From positions 124,001-188,000 of the forward strand of contig JAJGBQ010000005.1 of assembly GCA_022457065.1 (NCBI GenBank): DNA of 64,000 bases, written 5' to 3'. Both the position numbers and the translations under genes were made by a program. Positions 1 to 11,025 of the stretch are shown in pieces (position 1 is the stretch's first letter; each line of letters opens with the position of its first letter). This DNA is from Curvularia sp. ZM96. Taxonomy: Eukaryota; Ascomycota; Dothideomycetes; Pleosporales; Pleosporaceae. The notes under the pieces were generated by a model. That model did no database searches, was not told where the DNA came from, and saw only the letters and a program-made list of their open reading frames with translations.

Positions 1-927
1 GAGGAAGCTGAGGTAGCAGTTCCATCCTGTTACACCCCTTTTGTCAGCCCTTGAGTTCTAGTCCCCAAAAAACAAATAAAAAACAAACAGGGGGTTTGGG
101 GCCAGACTTACCAAGCGAGATAATGTTCACAACCAAGACCCTCATCTCGGCAGGAACATACTTGAAGTTTGTGAATTGGACCCACGGCCAGATCATCAAG
201 TTCTTCTGGTATCCCGGCAGGAAAGCATCCTTGAGGCGCTGCGAGGGCGAGTTACCCTCCATGTAGGCCATGCTGGACAAGAAGACGGTCATGTTGACGG
301 GGGCAAAGAGGAACTGGTCACATGCGACGCGCGCGAGGATAGTGCCGTTCTTGGAGGGCAGATTAACGCGGCGCACGAGGAACTCAAACCACTTGGTGGC
401 TGCGGGGCCGAAGATGCCTGTAAGAAGGGGGTTGGTTAGTAAGTGTGCAATACAGAAAAAGGAAAGAAAAGTAATCAGGTGTCTGCGGTGAGCGTGGGGA
501 GAAACACTTACATCCTCCGTAGGCGGCCATACGGCCTGTCCGCGCGAAATCGTGCTTATCGAGACCTCTCCTTTCTACACCCTGCTGTGCCATTGTGTCG
601 CCCGTTGCAAAGAGCACCTGTCGTATGTCAGTGCTGTGCAATCTGCTAATTGGCTCCTTCCAATTCCATGTTTGGGTCCTTGGGCAGACACTTGTTATGG
701 CGCCGTCTGTTATCGTGGTCTTGCATTGCGTGTGCGTACGCGCGCTCATGGACTCGTGCGACGAATTGACGACTCCAGGGACAAAAGAGTACGTACCGCG
801 GTAGTGATACTCTGCGTTAGCAGCGGCGCCGTCCGTAGCTTTGACTGGTACCTTGCGTCTTGATCAGCATCTTCTCCTTTTGACTCTTGACCGATTCTTT
901 CAGCCAGACTTACCAGCGGAATGCCAT
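1..927 (-). CDS. sym1: Mpv17/PMP22-family protein, Sym1-like (3' end cut by window edge)
   Basis: Small multi-pass membrane protein of the Mpv17/PMP22 family; yeast Sym1 and human MPV17 act in the mitochondrial inner membrane. Reading the minus strand gives five exons: 914-927, 797-851, 617-512 (descending), 417-112 and 26 to beyond position 1. All junctions keep phase. The joined product starts MAFRWYQSKL and carries the family signature WPWVQFTNFKYVP followed by a VVNIISLGWNCYLSFL C-terminal helix, where the window ends. Exon 1 is only 14 nt. Family proteins are usually about 170-180 residues, so only a few residues are missing. The family call is firm; the mitochondrial location is inferred from family members. 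Confidence 0.9.
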
Positions 928-1657
928 TTTGAGATATGTGTGCAATGGATCTGCTGCAGAAGAAGAGACGCAGAAGATATAGGAGCGGTCAAGAGCGACA
1001 CACGGCAAGCGTTGAGAGAGTGGAGATGTCCAAGACGTGTGCGTGTGGAAAAAGAAAGTCTGATAATTCGGAAGAGATAGTTTGGTGAGCTTGCGGGACC
1101 GATGATGTCGTTAGTGCAGCAGGGTCCCGTCGCCGCACATGGCGGTCGGGGAACTTAGCTTGACCCCTGATCCCCACCCCCCTACTCCATGGCGAACATT
1201 CCTCCATCCACCTGACCTCAAAAGGCCCTACTTGATCACGTTCTAGGCTCAGCGCAAGGTTTGGAGAAAGTTCATAACTCAATTCGATTCCGCGCTCGCC
1301 TGCCATGGTGGGGTATAGTATGAGCAGACTACTAGTTACAAAATGCTAGACCTGTATTGTATAAAAGGCCTTTGCACAAGAGGAAGGGAAGAAAAACAAG
1401 AAGTAGAAAAACAGAAGGAAGAAATGGCGCGGTTGTGGTCTAGCTCATGGTGCTTGAGTACGACATCAGATCCCATCCAGTCCCATTTGGTGTCCTGATC
1501 TCGCCGCCTATAGCCCAAGAAAGGACTCCAAGATGAAAGAACGCCAGGCCAGCTGCTCTCATCTGGGTATGTGACCAGAGCTATGCTCACAGAACGTGGG
1601 TATCCAAGAAATCATGTCGTAAATTTTTTGCGTAAATTGGGTATGTAAAAAAGCGCT
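928..1657. other. Intergenic, no gene recognised
   Basis: This stretch lies between the Sym1-like start and the UPF0658 gene stop. It holds only short frames without family motifs and presumably contains the upstream region of the Sym1-like gene. Nothing else was seen. Confidence 0.5.
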
Positions 1658-3179
1658 TTAATCAATTTCCATGCGTTGCGACGGCGCTGGTCCGCTTAGC
1701 GAGGGCATCTCTGTGCTGTATGGCTTGTCGTTTTGCACAATCTTGTCGTTGACATGCGGCTTGAGGCCCTTGTTGAAGTTGTGGGTGCACAGACAGGCCG
1801 TGACAATGGTGCATATGAGGAGCAGAATGGTGAGGATGGCAAAGGCAGTCAGGGACTTGCGCGCAGGCTTGTAGTCCTCCTGACGGGTAGCGTCGGCCAC
1901 CCACATGCGGATGAGCTTGAACAAGAAGTAGCCCATGGCAATGAAGTAGACGATGATGATGCTGATCATGCCGGCGAATGACTCGCGACGAACCCACCAC
2001 GCGGCGAGGAACAAAAGAAAGAAGGTGATGACGAGTGCGGCGGCGGTCAGGGCCTGTTCAACCGTTTTTGTGTTTTCGACCACTACGAGGAACTGTACGG
2101 TGAAGGCAAGGAAAAAGAAAAAGTCAAACTTCAACAGCGCAATATAAATCTGCGGGGGTCAGCACAACGGTTCCATACGGGTCTTTTTGTGGAGTTGGTA
2201 TATACCTGGTACGTCAGATAACGCTTCTTGAGGCGCGTGTCGGCACTGATGCGCTTGTAGATTGTCCAGGCAAACTCGTCGTACAGCTTCCAGGCCTCGA
2301 AAGCAAAGATGACGGTCGCGACCGCCATCAAAACGGGAAGGGCAATGAGCATGGGCTTGACATCGGCCCAGAAAAAGGCGGGGATGAAGGCTCTATCGTT
2401 GAGGTCCTCTGCAGCGTCCTTGATCTGGTCGAACTGAATACCGGCGTAGACGAGGATACCGATGTTGTACAGGACGAGACCGATGACCTGAATCGTGTTC
2501 TTGAGGCGAAGGGCGTCCCATGTCAGGAAGAGCTGGTAGATGTAGCCGAACATGAAGACGGCCAGGAACGTGGGAATGGTGCGGGTTTCGTTGGCTCCAG
2601 CGCCTTCGGCAGCGAAGTGAACCTCGTCCTGGAATTTACCAAAGACATAGCTGCAGACGTGTTAGCTGGCTAGAGCGGAGGCGTGGGAGAGACGGGCAGG
2701 AGGAGAAGGACGCACGATTCTAGGGCGAGGGCGATGGAGACCTGGGCGATGGCCGTGAGCATGAAGGCCCGGGTCCAGCGCGTGTTGGGAATGTACATTC
2801 TGGGCGGGCGGCGGACGGGGGGCGGGAGCGTCGTGGGGAAGCCCTCGCGGTGATGATAGCCTCCCGGTTGGGTATCCACGTTGGGCGGTGTTTGGTAGGG
2901 AGGCGGGTAGGCCGTGTTTGCGTAGGGTGGATAGTTGCGCGAAAGAGGCTGGCCTCCTAGGAGGGATGTGCGAGCCTCGTGATGAGTAATTTTGGCTGAG
3001 GTAGCAGCCGCGGGCGGCGGCTGAAAGCGTGTGGATATAGGCGTGTTTGGCGGGGCGATTTGGCTTGGGGCACAGACGAGCTGTGGAACGTGAAGAAGTC
3101 GGCGGCCAGCGGTGTGTAGGGCTGCCGGGACAGGTGGTGAGACGCTGTGTGCGCGCTGCAAGGAGAGCTGAAACCACAC
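1658..3179 (-). CDS. UPF0658 Golgi apparatus membrane protein
   Basis: Polytopic membrane protein of the fungal UPF0658 family (fission yeast members are annotated as Golgi membrane proteins; molecular role unknown). Exons on the minus strand: 3179-2716, 2650-2206 and 2149-1658, joined in phase (ALALE-S-YVFGKFQDE and YLTYQ-IYIALLKFDFFFF). Recognisable family blocks are TRWTRAFMLTAIAQVSIAL, FGYIYQLFLTWDALRLKNTIQ, YNIGILVYAGIQFDQI and the C-terminal WWVRRESFAGM helix region. A Pro/Gln/Tyr-rich soluble N-terminus precedes the first helix. The start is uncertain: the first ATG gives about 466 residues, but a CTCAG acceptor near 3003 could mean that the true first exon lies upstream. Confidence 0.8.
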
Positions 3180-4123
3180 GAGTCGCTTTAGTTTGGGGGC
3201 GTGTGGGCGGCTCCGGGGCGGGCGCGTGTCGCTGAAACTAGGTAATGCTTGGCTGGTGCGGAGAGGCCGACAGACGGGTAGCAGCAGCAGAGGGGACGCG
3301 AGCGACGGGCGAGGGCGGGCGCGGAGGGCGAGGCGGGCAGCGAAAACGAGCGAACGGCGAGATGGAGCGATGGCGGCTGGTGACGGGCGCGGCAGTGCGA
3401 GGGTAGAAGATGGGATGAGAGGGAACGGAGATGGAGAATGGAAGATGGGGTGCTGCAGCCAAAGTAGCGCTGGGCAGGTGGAGACGACGACTGGGAAGGC
3501 TGACGGGGGTCTCGTCGACGTAGGATCCGCTAGCCTGCTCCGGCCTTGTTGACGACGCTGCTCATGCTGCCAGGCCCTTCAGCCTGCGGTCGCGGGCGCA
3601 GAGAAGAGACGGCCGCGGTGGCTGTCATGTGCCGGCGCCGTGGCGTGCCTTTTCATTAGCTGGCGCGCACACGGGATGGATGCAATACAGCACCATACGC
3701 ACAATACAAGAAGCCATCGCCGCTCGATGGCATCCAGGCACAAGCACACGCACACGCACGCAGAGGGCGCACGTGCCCAGCGCGTTCTCGCCAGTCTGTG
3801 CTGCGCCTCGTTTGTGCACCGCCCGTTTCTGGGCACGGCCACCGCCACGCCTCTGATTGGCCGGCCGCGTACAAGAATAACCCGCGTGCTGCACCGCTCA
3901 GCGCGCAGTCGCCGTCGCCGTGCCCGTGGGCGCGGTGGAGCTTCAATCTGCCGTCATTCCATACGCTCACCAGCCCAATCACCAGCCGCGCCGTTGCATT
4001 GTCCACGACGCGCACTGCCAGGCCCGTTGTTTCGGCCCATCCGACAATCCGCCGCGAAAGCTGCCGCGTCGTCGCGGTGCTCTGCTAGCCACCGCTCTGT
4101 GAAGTCACCACGCCCTGCCTGGC
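3180..4123. other. GC-rich intergenic region between divergent genes
   Basis: About 0.9 kb, very GC-rich with repeated GAGCGA/GGCGAG-type purine tracts around 3290-3400. It separates the divergent UPF0658 and PP4R2 genes and must contain both promoters. The frames here are low-complexity Arg/Pro strings typical of GC-rich non-coding DNA. Confidence 0.5.
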
Positions 4124-5541
4124 ATGACGTCCGGTCAGTCTGTCCCCTCTGCGCCGCTCCCAGTCGCTCACCGTGTCACAGTCGAGTCCATCCTCCAGCA
4201 CGCGGCCGACCACGGCTCGCTCGACTCGTACGTGCTCCTCCACCATGCCCGTGGGCCCCTCCCGCTGCTAACGTGCGCCCGCCTTCAGCGCAGAATGGCC
4301 TAGGACATTGGACTACATCCTCAAGCGCCTAGACGAGGTACCATGCGACCGCTCCCACTCCCACCGCTCCCCGTCTGACCTCTCCCCAGATTGTCGCCGA
4401 CTTCCCCAAACCTCCCACAGATGCCAATACACACGCGGCTGCATCAGCAACCACAGATCTGCCCTCGCGCCCAGGCACCTCCAACGCCCTGTCCAGCCAA
4501 GACTCGCATGCTACCGACAAAGAAAATGCTCCGCCTGCGACCCCTCCGCGACCACCCGTGCCCTCCTTCTCCGCACTGAACGAGCCCCAAGGCATCCCAG
4601 CAGACATTGTTACTTTTTACTCGGCAATCCGCACTACCCTCTCCAAGAACTTTTCAAAACACCCCCCACATACCATCCAGCGCCTCGCTGAACTCATCCT
4701 CGAGCCAAAGAAACGCTACCGGTTCCTCCCCCCATACCTGAGAGCCGTCGACCGCGTCGTGTCCGTGTCCTCCCCCCTCACCGTATTCCCGCTCCCACAA
4801 GCGGTTCTGCCCACGGCCGGCGGGCTCCTCAATGGCGCCACACCCAGTACCACGCCCCAACCGGCACCCCTGGGCTCGGACGAATCACTAGGCGGCGCTT
4901 TGCTGACACCCATTCCCTGGTTGCAGAACCGAGGGCAGAACGAGTTGATTTCAGAGAGCACAGAGATGGTGGATGGGCCCAACGGCGCAGGCCGCATAGA
5001 GACGGTGACGGTCGGAATGCTGGCCAGCTCTGCGCCCCCCGAGAACCAAACAAACGTAGCCCAGATTGCCTCGTCACATCCTGATGGCGAAACCTTGCCA
5101 TCCACCGGCCCAGTCACTCAGGGCGAGCTGCTGCGTCAGGAGCAAGAGGCTGGCATCGTCCTCAACAACCCTCACACTATGACTACTAACTCCACAAAGG
5201 CTGCCTTTAGTGAGGCCGAAAGCGGAGGCGGTATCATGGAGACAGTCGAGGCCGAAGAGGAAGTCCCACATGCTCGTGGTCCAGAAGTCATTGGCATGGA
5301 AGACACCGGGCCCCAGAAAGATAACAAGCTCAACATTGAGGGGGCCGTAGGGAGGCCGAGTGTTGATCGCAAGACCCCAGAACCCACATCCTCTGCCGAT
5401 ACAGAGGGTACGGACAGCGAAGCAAAGCAAGGGGAAGCAGCAAACGAGCAGGCAGGGGAAGCAGGCGAAAACCCCAAGGACGCCGCAACACAAGAAAAGG
5501 AATCAGAAAAACACGACGTGGAGATGAAGTCGGATGATTAG
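4124..5541 (+). CDS. PSY4: Protein phosphatase 4 core regulatory subunit R2 (PPP4R2/Psy4-like)
   Basis: Regulatory subunit that in other eukaryotes joins PP4 catalytic subunit and R3 to direct PP4 in DNA-damage recovery. Exons 4124-4227, 4289-4337 and 4390-5541 join in phase to 434 residues starting MTSGQSVPSAPLP. Introns are 61 and 52 nt with GCTAAC and CAG signals. The PPP4R2 core is the helical N-terminal half: VTVESILQHAADHG, WPRTLDYILKRLDEIV, then TIQRLAELILEPKKRYRFLPPYLRAVDRVVSVSS. The C-terminal 200 residues are acidic, Glu/Pro-rich and probably disordered, as usual for this family. The first two exons are short and easily missed. Family call is good; pathway role is inferred. Confidence 0.85.
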
Positions 5542-7120
5542 GCACCACCGACCGCTTCATATGCTCAAGTAGAGACCATCTCCGCCGAAGAGGCAGCCCA
5601 CATTATGCGGCTGCTCGAGGCCTATAATCGTTCTTGATGTGCCTTACTAGTCAGACCAGGCCATTACCATGATCGAGGGTTTAGAAGACCTCCAGGGTAG
5701 CAACGTACCGTTGTTCAGGAACACATGGCATATGTAAATTAGTTGCTGAACATAAATTACCAACAACGGCCATGGCCTTTACCAGGCCACGCTGCTTCAT
5801 CTTGGCTTCTTGTATTCTGCGTATACACATGCCATTGACAACTTCTGAAGTATCACCGCTGGGTGGATGAATGCCAAGTCAGCATCACATCCCCATTGCC
5901 TGTTTGTCATTGCCATCCCGTTTAAGCAAAATACGTTACCAACTGACACCATGTTCTGTTTCCCTTATGCGCCCACGTCTCATGTCCGAGTCAGCGGCAT
6001 ACATGCATTACGATGAATGTCATTCGAACCCTGCACAAGGCCCGATTATCTCAATTACAAGTGGACCCGTTGTTTTGTTTTTAGAGCATGAAAAACTTGT
6101 TTGTTCTGGGCGCGGAGAGGCAAGTAAATGAGGGTTAGTTCAGGGATCAACAGATGAAAAATAGAGTTAATATACTGTGTTTGTCATGCCGGTGACGTTT
6201 TTGGTACAAGGGTGATTGGTCCAATCACGATTAGGTATGCAAAGAACCCAAAACACTCTCTGAACGTTTGACGGATGTGTTTCCAAATCAACATGTTGAT
6301 GGGAGAGAAATTTCCGTAAAGAATCAGTAGAGATCATGGTGGCTAATGTGAATAGTGTAGCATGGTAACGACATGGGTAATAGTGAAGCACTTGTCTGAG
6401 CGAGTGTGGAACTTCCGATCACTAAATTCTCAGGACAAATCATAAATGAAGAGAAGGTTCAGAATCATTGTGAAATTCAAATGGGCCTCGTCAGGCTATA
6501 CAGAGAACGGACCACACATCGAGTTGACGAGAACCAGTCGCAACCACTTCGAGTACACAGCCGGAAAAAGAACAAGTTCACCTCCGTTCCTCAGCACCGG
6601 CTCCCCATCAAGATCGGGAAAAGATACCTACCCGCCCTGTGTCGATTCAAAAATGCAAAAATGATCTTGCCGGAGCCCAAATAGCAATGAAAGAATCATG
6701 TTCAATCTGGATTTTGGAAACATCGATAGACTCATTGTATGTCTCGGAGCTCTTCCCAGCGCCAAGCACGGCTGTGGTACCCCTGAACAACCAGACGCTG
6801 TCAGAAAACGGCGCAAGTTCTCGGCACGCATCGTTTACGCACTCAGACATGTCCAATGTCAAACGAGCTGCGACCGTCACCTAGGAACAGGAAAAGTATG
6901 GACGTATGTAGATCTGTGCTGCAACTACCGTCGATGGTTGATGCATGGAGCTTGGACCGGGGCCTGTCAACTTCCCGGACTGGAAGATAGCACAACCTAC
7001 ATAGACATTGCCAGCTACCCAACACACCGTGAATACCCTGCGCACATCAATCAAACCATTTCTTGCCTTTTGCTTCTACATTATCGAACTGCAGTCGTTA
7101 TCAGCCATTGTATCCCCATA
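5542..7120. other. Intergenic, no gene recognised
   Basis: About 1.6 kb without any frame carrying a recognisable motif. A long forward frame at 6698-7387 runs into the first Maf exon, but its part upstream of 7121 looks random. Holds the 3' end of PP4R2 and the Maf promoter. Confidence 0.5.
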
Positions 7121-8067
7121 ATGGACGTCAAAGAACCCCTACTCCCTTCGGAACCTCCACCCTCGTACGAAGATGCGCGCAAATCGCCTCTTTCACACAA
7201 CAGATCGCCCTCGGGCGCAGCACCGGGCAAAAGACCTCCTCCCGGCCCGCCTCCACCGCTCAACCTCCCCGCGCTGAACGAACTGAGGGGATCGAGAGTT
7301 GTTCTTGCAAGCAAATCGCCGAGACGGAGACAACTACTAGCGCAGGTACGAAGACGCCCCGCTGCCTCACACGCATGCATGTGCTGACTGCAATAGCTTG
7401 GCCTGACCAAGATTGATATCTGTCCCTCGCAATTTGCCGAGAACCTCGACCACTCCCTAGGCGCGCTCAACTACGTGCTCGAAACCGCATCCGCCAAAGC
7501 ACTCGATGTCTACAAGACCGAACTCAACAACCCTGAACGTGGCGAGCCAGCCATTGTCATTGCCGCCGACACAATCATAGTTTCTCACGATGGTCGGATA
7601 TTGGAGAAGCCCCGGAGCGAGGCACATCACGTCGGGATGCTGAAGATGCTGAGAGATCAGGGCGAGCACAAGGTCATGACAGCCGTGGCCGTGATGAAGC
7701 CGTTAGAGTCCGCGATAGACCCGGGATATGCCATGAAGACGCATGTGGAGGAGACGACTGTCAAGTTTGACCCTGCTGGTAAACACCCTCCTTCTCAAAG
7801 ATGCACAGAACGAATGACTGACGGATCGTAGTGACGGATGAGCTCATTCTTGCATACGTGAAAACACGCGACGGCAACGACAAAGCAGGCGGATACGGCA
7901 TCCAGACCGCCGGCTCGATACTCATTGAGCGCATAGAGGGATCCTACGACAACGTGGTTGGACTACCGCTAAGGGCTACCCTCAAGCTCATCGAGAGCGT
8001 CATGCGGCCAGAGGAAGAGGAAGGAGAGGATTTCTTCGTCGATAGTAGAGAGGAGGATGAGGACTAG
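7121..8067 (+). CDS. Maf-family nucleoside triphosphate pyrophosphatase
   Basis: Maf/Ham1-fold enzyme that hydrolyses non-canonical or excess nucleoside triphosphates (dTTP, UTP and modified pyrimidines in studied members) to the monophosphate. Exons 7121-7345, 7397-7778 and 7832-8067 give 280 residues. The Maf signature VVLASKSPRRRQLL is at residues 60-73, the catalytic-loop Asp lies in VIAADTIIV, and the DKAGGYGIQTAGS block is in exon 3. The first 58 residues are an added Pro-rich, probably disordered segment with a PPSY (PPxY) motif at 13-16, which is absent from bacterial Maf. The C-terminus ends in an acidic tail. Two introns of 51 and 53 nt. The start is the only ATG that reads cleanly into the signature. 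Confidence 0.9.
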
Positions 8068-8768
8068 GCGCGTCACTTTGCACACCTCTGGCGCAGTGAT
8101 TCCGGGCAGGGCTAAAGCAATACAAGCATGATAGATTGATGTTTACAGAATACAAATACCGCAGGTCACAAAGTCTAGTTGCATTTTGGTCCGGCATTTC
8201 GTCCATTTCGGACACGATATGCGTCCAACATGAAGAGAAACCGAAACTCGTGCAGTTGTGTTAGCGGCGCCCGCTTTCCCAACAGCAATCTAGATGATTC
8301 TTTTCTCGCCATGGCAACCAATTGACAAGGCGCTTTGTTCTGATACTAGGCGCACGGTTAGAAGAACTGCTGTAACCTTCCCTCACCGCTGGGGTGGATC
8401 GAGATAGTCGTGCTGGTCAACCCCTCCATTACCAATCACCGCCCCACTTGCCTCGGCTCAGCCCTACCCTCGAAACGGGCACCTTTCCGAAAACAGAGTC
8501 TTCCCGGCGCGCGGCTCGTCATGGCTTCGTGTCGTCCTACGCTGTCTCGAAGATTCTGCAACTGGCGACAAGTCTGAAGCCCCCGCGTCGAGGAATTCAC
8601 CCGAATGGGATGGGGGAATTCCTTGTAACTGGCCGCGCCACTCGCCGTTCCTGACCGAGGACGGTACCCCATTCTTTTCCTGGCAACCTCCGAAGGGTCC
8701 TAGGGTATGATGCAATCAAGGGTCTTCTCGGCCGTTGTGAAATCACTACTTAGTGTTACCATTGCGAG

Positions 8769-8774
8769 TATATA
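8769..8774 (+). promoter_or_regulatory. Candidate TATA box for the reductase gene
   Basis: TATATA sits about 150 bp upstream of the ATG at 8920, followed by a CT-rich leader as in highly expressed fungal genes. Position and sequence are seen; function is inferred. Confidence 0.4.
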
Positions 8775-8890
8775 GGTGCTGGTCGCCGCTCTCCTTTTCA
8801 CCTCTGATCAATTCAGTCTCAATCTTTTGTCAAAACACCTCTTTTGATACCCCATCATCCATCAGTTTCTTTTCGATACCCCAAGAGTTA

Positions 8891-8910
8891 CACACACACA
8901 CACACACACA
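8891..8910 (+). repeat. (CA)10 microsatellite in 5' UTR
   Basis: Twenty bases of perfect CA dinucleotide repeat end 10 bases before the start codon at 8920, so they should be within the transcribed leader. Length polymorphism between strains is likely. Confidence 0.9.
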
Positions 8911-8919
8911 TACTTCACA

Positions 8920-9984
8920 ATGGTTCAGAACAAGGGTCTCATCTTCAAGAACATCCCAGAGGGATGGCCAAAGCCAGGCCACGACCTCGCCGTTGAGGAC
9001 CGCCCAATTGACCTCAACCAGGACCTGCCTGAGGGCGGCCTTCTCGTCAAGAACTTCTACGCCTCGTTCGACCCTTACCAGCGTGGGCGCATGCGCGCTC
9101 CTGAAGTCAAGTCGTACTCTCCTCCCTTTGAGCTGGGCAAGCCCATCACCAACCGCTCCATCTTCAAGGTTGTCAAGTCCAACAACGACAAGTTCAACGA
9201 GGGCGAGACTCTCATCAGCATGGGCGTCACCCCCATTGAGGAGTACTCTGTCCTTAACAAGGACGCCGCCGCCGCATGCCGCAAGCTTGAGAACCCCTAC
9301 AACCTGGATCCCAAGATCTTCCTCGGTGCCCTCGGTATGCCCGGTCTAACCGCCTGGTCCTCCTTCTACGAGATCGGCCAGCCCAAGAAGGGTGAAACCA
9401 TCTTCATCTCCGCCGCCTCTGGTGCCGTCGGCCAGCTCGTTGGCCAACTCGCCAAGCACGAAGGCCTCACCGTCATCGGCAGCGTAGGCGACGACGCCAA
9501 ACTCGACTTCATCAAGAACGAGCTCAAGTTTGACGATGGCTTCAACTACAAGAAGGAGAAGCCTGCCGACGCCCTCGCCCGCCTCGCCCCCAACGGCATC
9601 GACATCTACTACGAGAACGTTGGCGGCGAGCAACTCGAAGCCGCCATCAGCGCCATGAACAACTTCGGCCGCATCATCGCCTGCGGCATGATCTCCCAGT
9701 ACAACGCCAAGCCCGGCGAGCAGTACCCCATCCGCAACCTCATGCAGGTCGTCTCCAAGCGCCTCACCATGCGCGGCTTCATCGTCGGCGACGAAAACAT
9801 GGGCCCCAAGCACGCAAAGGAGCACCAGGAGAAGCTGCAGAAGTGGCTCGCTGACGGCACCTTCAAGTCCAAGCTCAGTGTCACAGAGGGCATCGACAAT
9901 GCCGTCGACGGCTTCTTGGGTATGCTCCAGGGCAAGAACTTTGGCAAGGCCGTTCTGCAGATTGCCGATCTGAGCAAGGAGTAA
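8920..9984 (+). CDS. NADP-dependent alkenal/leukotriene B4 dehydrogenase-type reductase (MDR superfamily)
   Basis: Zinc-independent medium-chain dehydrogenase/reductase of the prostaglandin reductase / alkenal double-bond reductase group, which reduces the C=C bond of alpha,beta-unsaturated carbonyls with NADPH. Single exon, 354 residues, the usual length. The N-terminal GroES-like part has FDPYQRGRM; the Rossmann part has ISAASGAVGQLVGQLAK (nucleotide-binding AxxGxxG) and GIDIYYENVGGEQL; a GMISQYN block follows. No zinc-binding Cys/His set is present. Strong use of C-ending codons suggests high expression. The start follows the CA-rich leader and gives the MVQNKGLIFKNIPEGWP start typical of fungal members. 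Physiological substrate unknown; a role in detoxifying reactive carbonyls is inference. Confidence 0.9.
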   Translation: MVQNKGLIFKNIPEGWPKPGHDLAVEDRPIDLNQDLPEGGLLVKNFYASFDPYQRGRMRAPEVKSYSPPFELGKPITNRSIFKVVKSNNDKFNEGETLISMGVTPIEEYSVLNKDAAAACRKLENPYNLDPKIFLGALGMPGLTAWSSFYEIGQPKKGETIFISAASGAVGQLVGQLAKHEGLTVIGSVGDDAKLDFIKNELKFDDGFNYKKEKPADALARLAPNGIDIYYENVGGEQLEAAISAMNNFGRIIACGMISQYNAKPGEQYPIRNLMQVVSKRLTMRGFIVGDENMGPKHAKEHQEKLQKWLADGTFKSKLSVTEGIDNAVDGFLGMLQGKNFGKAVLQIADLSKE

Positions 9985-11025
9985 AAGAAAGAAATACAGC
10001 CAAATTTAGAAAGAAGAGTCCTTTTGTTGTTTTGTAATATTTTAGCGATTATGGGAATAATAGCCTATAGATAGATCATTTCATGAATGGATGAATGAAT
10101 GTAAAAATATTGATAATATTCATGCTGCTGCTTGAATACTCTGGGTGACGTTTGATGAGTGATGTCATAATAAACGTGCTTAGCGAAGCCGACAACCCCA
10201 GGGTTCTTCGGATTACACTTTTTTCGTCAAATGTAAGATCAGCAAATCTTGAGAAGGGCATGTCACGTGAGTGGCATCAGCACAGCCCGAACAAGAAACA
10301 TTCCAAAACAGACTTCACATAATTCTCTGAACGAAAATTGATTTCAAAGCTCAATTGATTTCAAACCTTAGTTGATTTCAAAGCTCAATTGATCGACTTG
10401 AGCATGACCATGCGGTGGTCGCGCTGATGTAGTGCGCAGCCCTACTCAAGACGACGTATAAATCAGGATTCCATTCAGCTCAGCCATGCTTTTCGAAGCA
10501 AGAAAAAAGAAGGAAAGGAAATTAATATACATGTGAAGTTGAAATGCCCATTTGCTGGGATATAGAAAGAGGCCAAATAGCCAAGGCCGACATGTGTCGA
10601 GCCCATGAAAGCCCATATCCCTTCGAAACCATATTACCCATCCCTCAATTATGCAGCCGTCAGAACCAAACATAGGAGATCGAGTCGGAGAGACTAGCGT
10701 GGATTGTCCCAAGATCGAAAGAACCCCCAGCCACGCAATGCAAAACTGAACAAAGAAGATTTTTGAAAAAAAGAAAAGGGCCGATACCCGGGCGTACGAG
10801 GTGATTGCGAGCCATTCTGGTTGGTCGCCCTCGCGTACTTGGTAATGTAAGAACGAAAAGATTTTTGATGAAGCTTGGCTGAGCTAAAGGTTCGTTCTGA
10901 AATGTAAAGCCAATGCTTGGATTTGGCAGAGACCTCTCGTGCGCGTTCGGTGCTGGCCAGGATGCTGCCGTACATTAGATCAGATCTTCCTATTCAAAAG
11001 GATTCCTTACCTACACTGCTGCCTC
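9985..11025. other. Intergenic between convergent genes
   Basis: About 1 kb separating the reductase stop and the stop of the large minus-strand gene. Holds a 17-bp tandem repeat at 10338-10388; otherwise no gene or motif was seen. Confidence 0.5.
10338..10388 (+). repeat. Three tandem 17-bp units
   Basis: Units at 10338-10354, 10355-10371 and 10372-10388. The first and third are identical (TTGATTTCAAAGCTCAA); the middle differs at four positions. The next bases (TTGAT) start a fourth partial copy. Confidence 0.85.

Larger units (their letters stand above)
8068..8919. other. Intergenic; promoter and 5' leader of the reductase gene
   Basis: About 850 bases with no gene. The last 150 bases contain a TATATA element at 8769-8774 and a pyrimidine-rich leader, followed by a (CA)10 run directly before the start codon of the next gene. 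Confidence 0.5.

Noticed and set aside
3640..4332. Forward frame of 230 codons upstream of PP4R2
   Set aside because: Arg/Pro/His-rich translation without motifs; the PP4R2 exons 1 and 2 use other frames here.
9346..9825. Reverse frame of 159 codons across the reductase
   Set aside because: Shadow of a strongly codon-biased gene; Val/Ala/Gly-rich with no motif.
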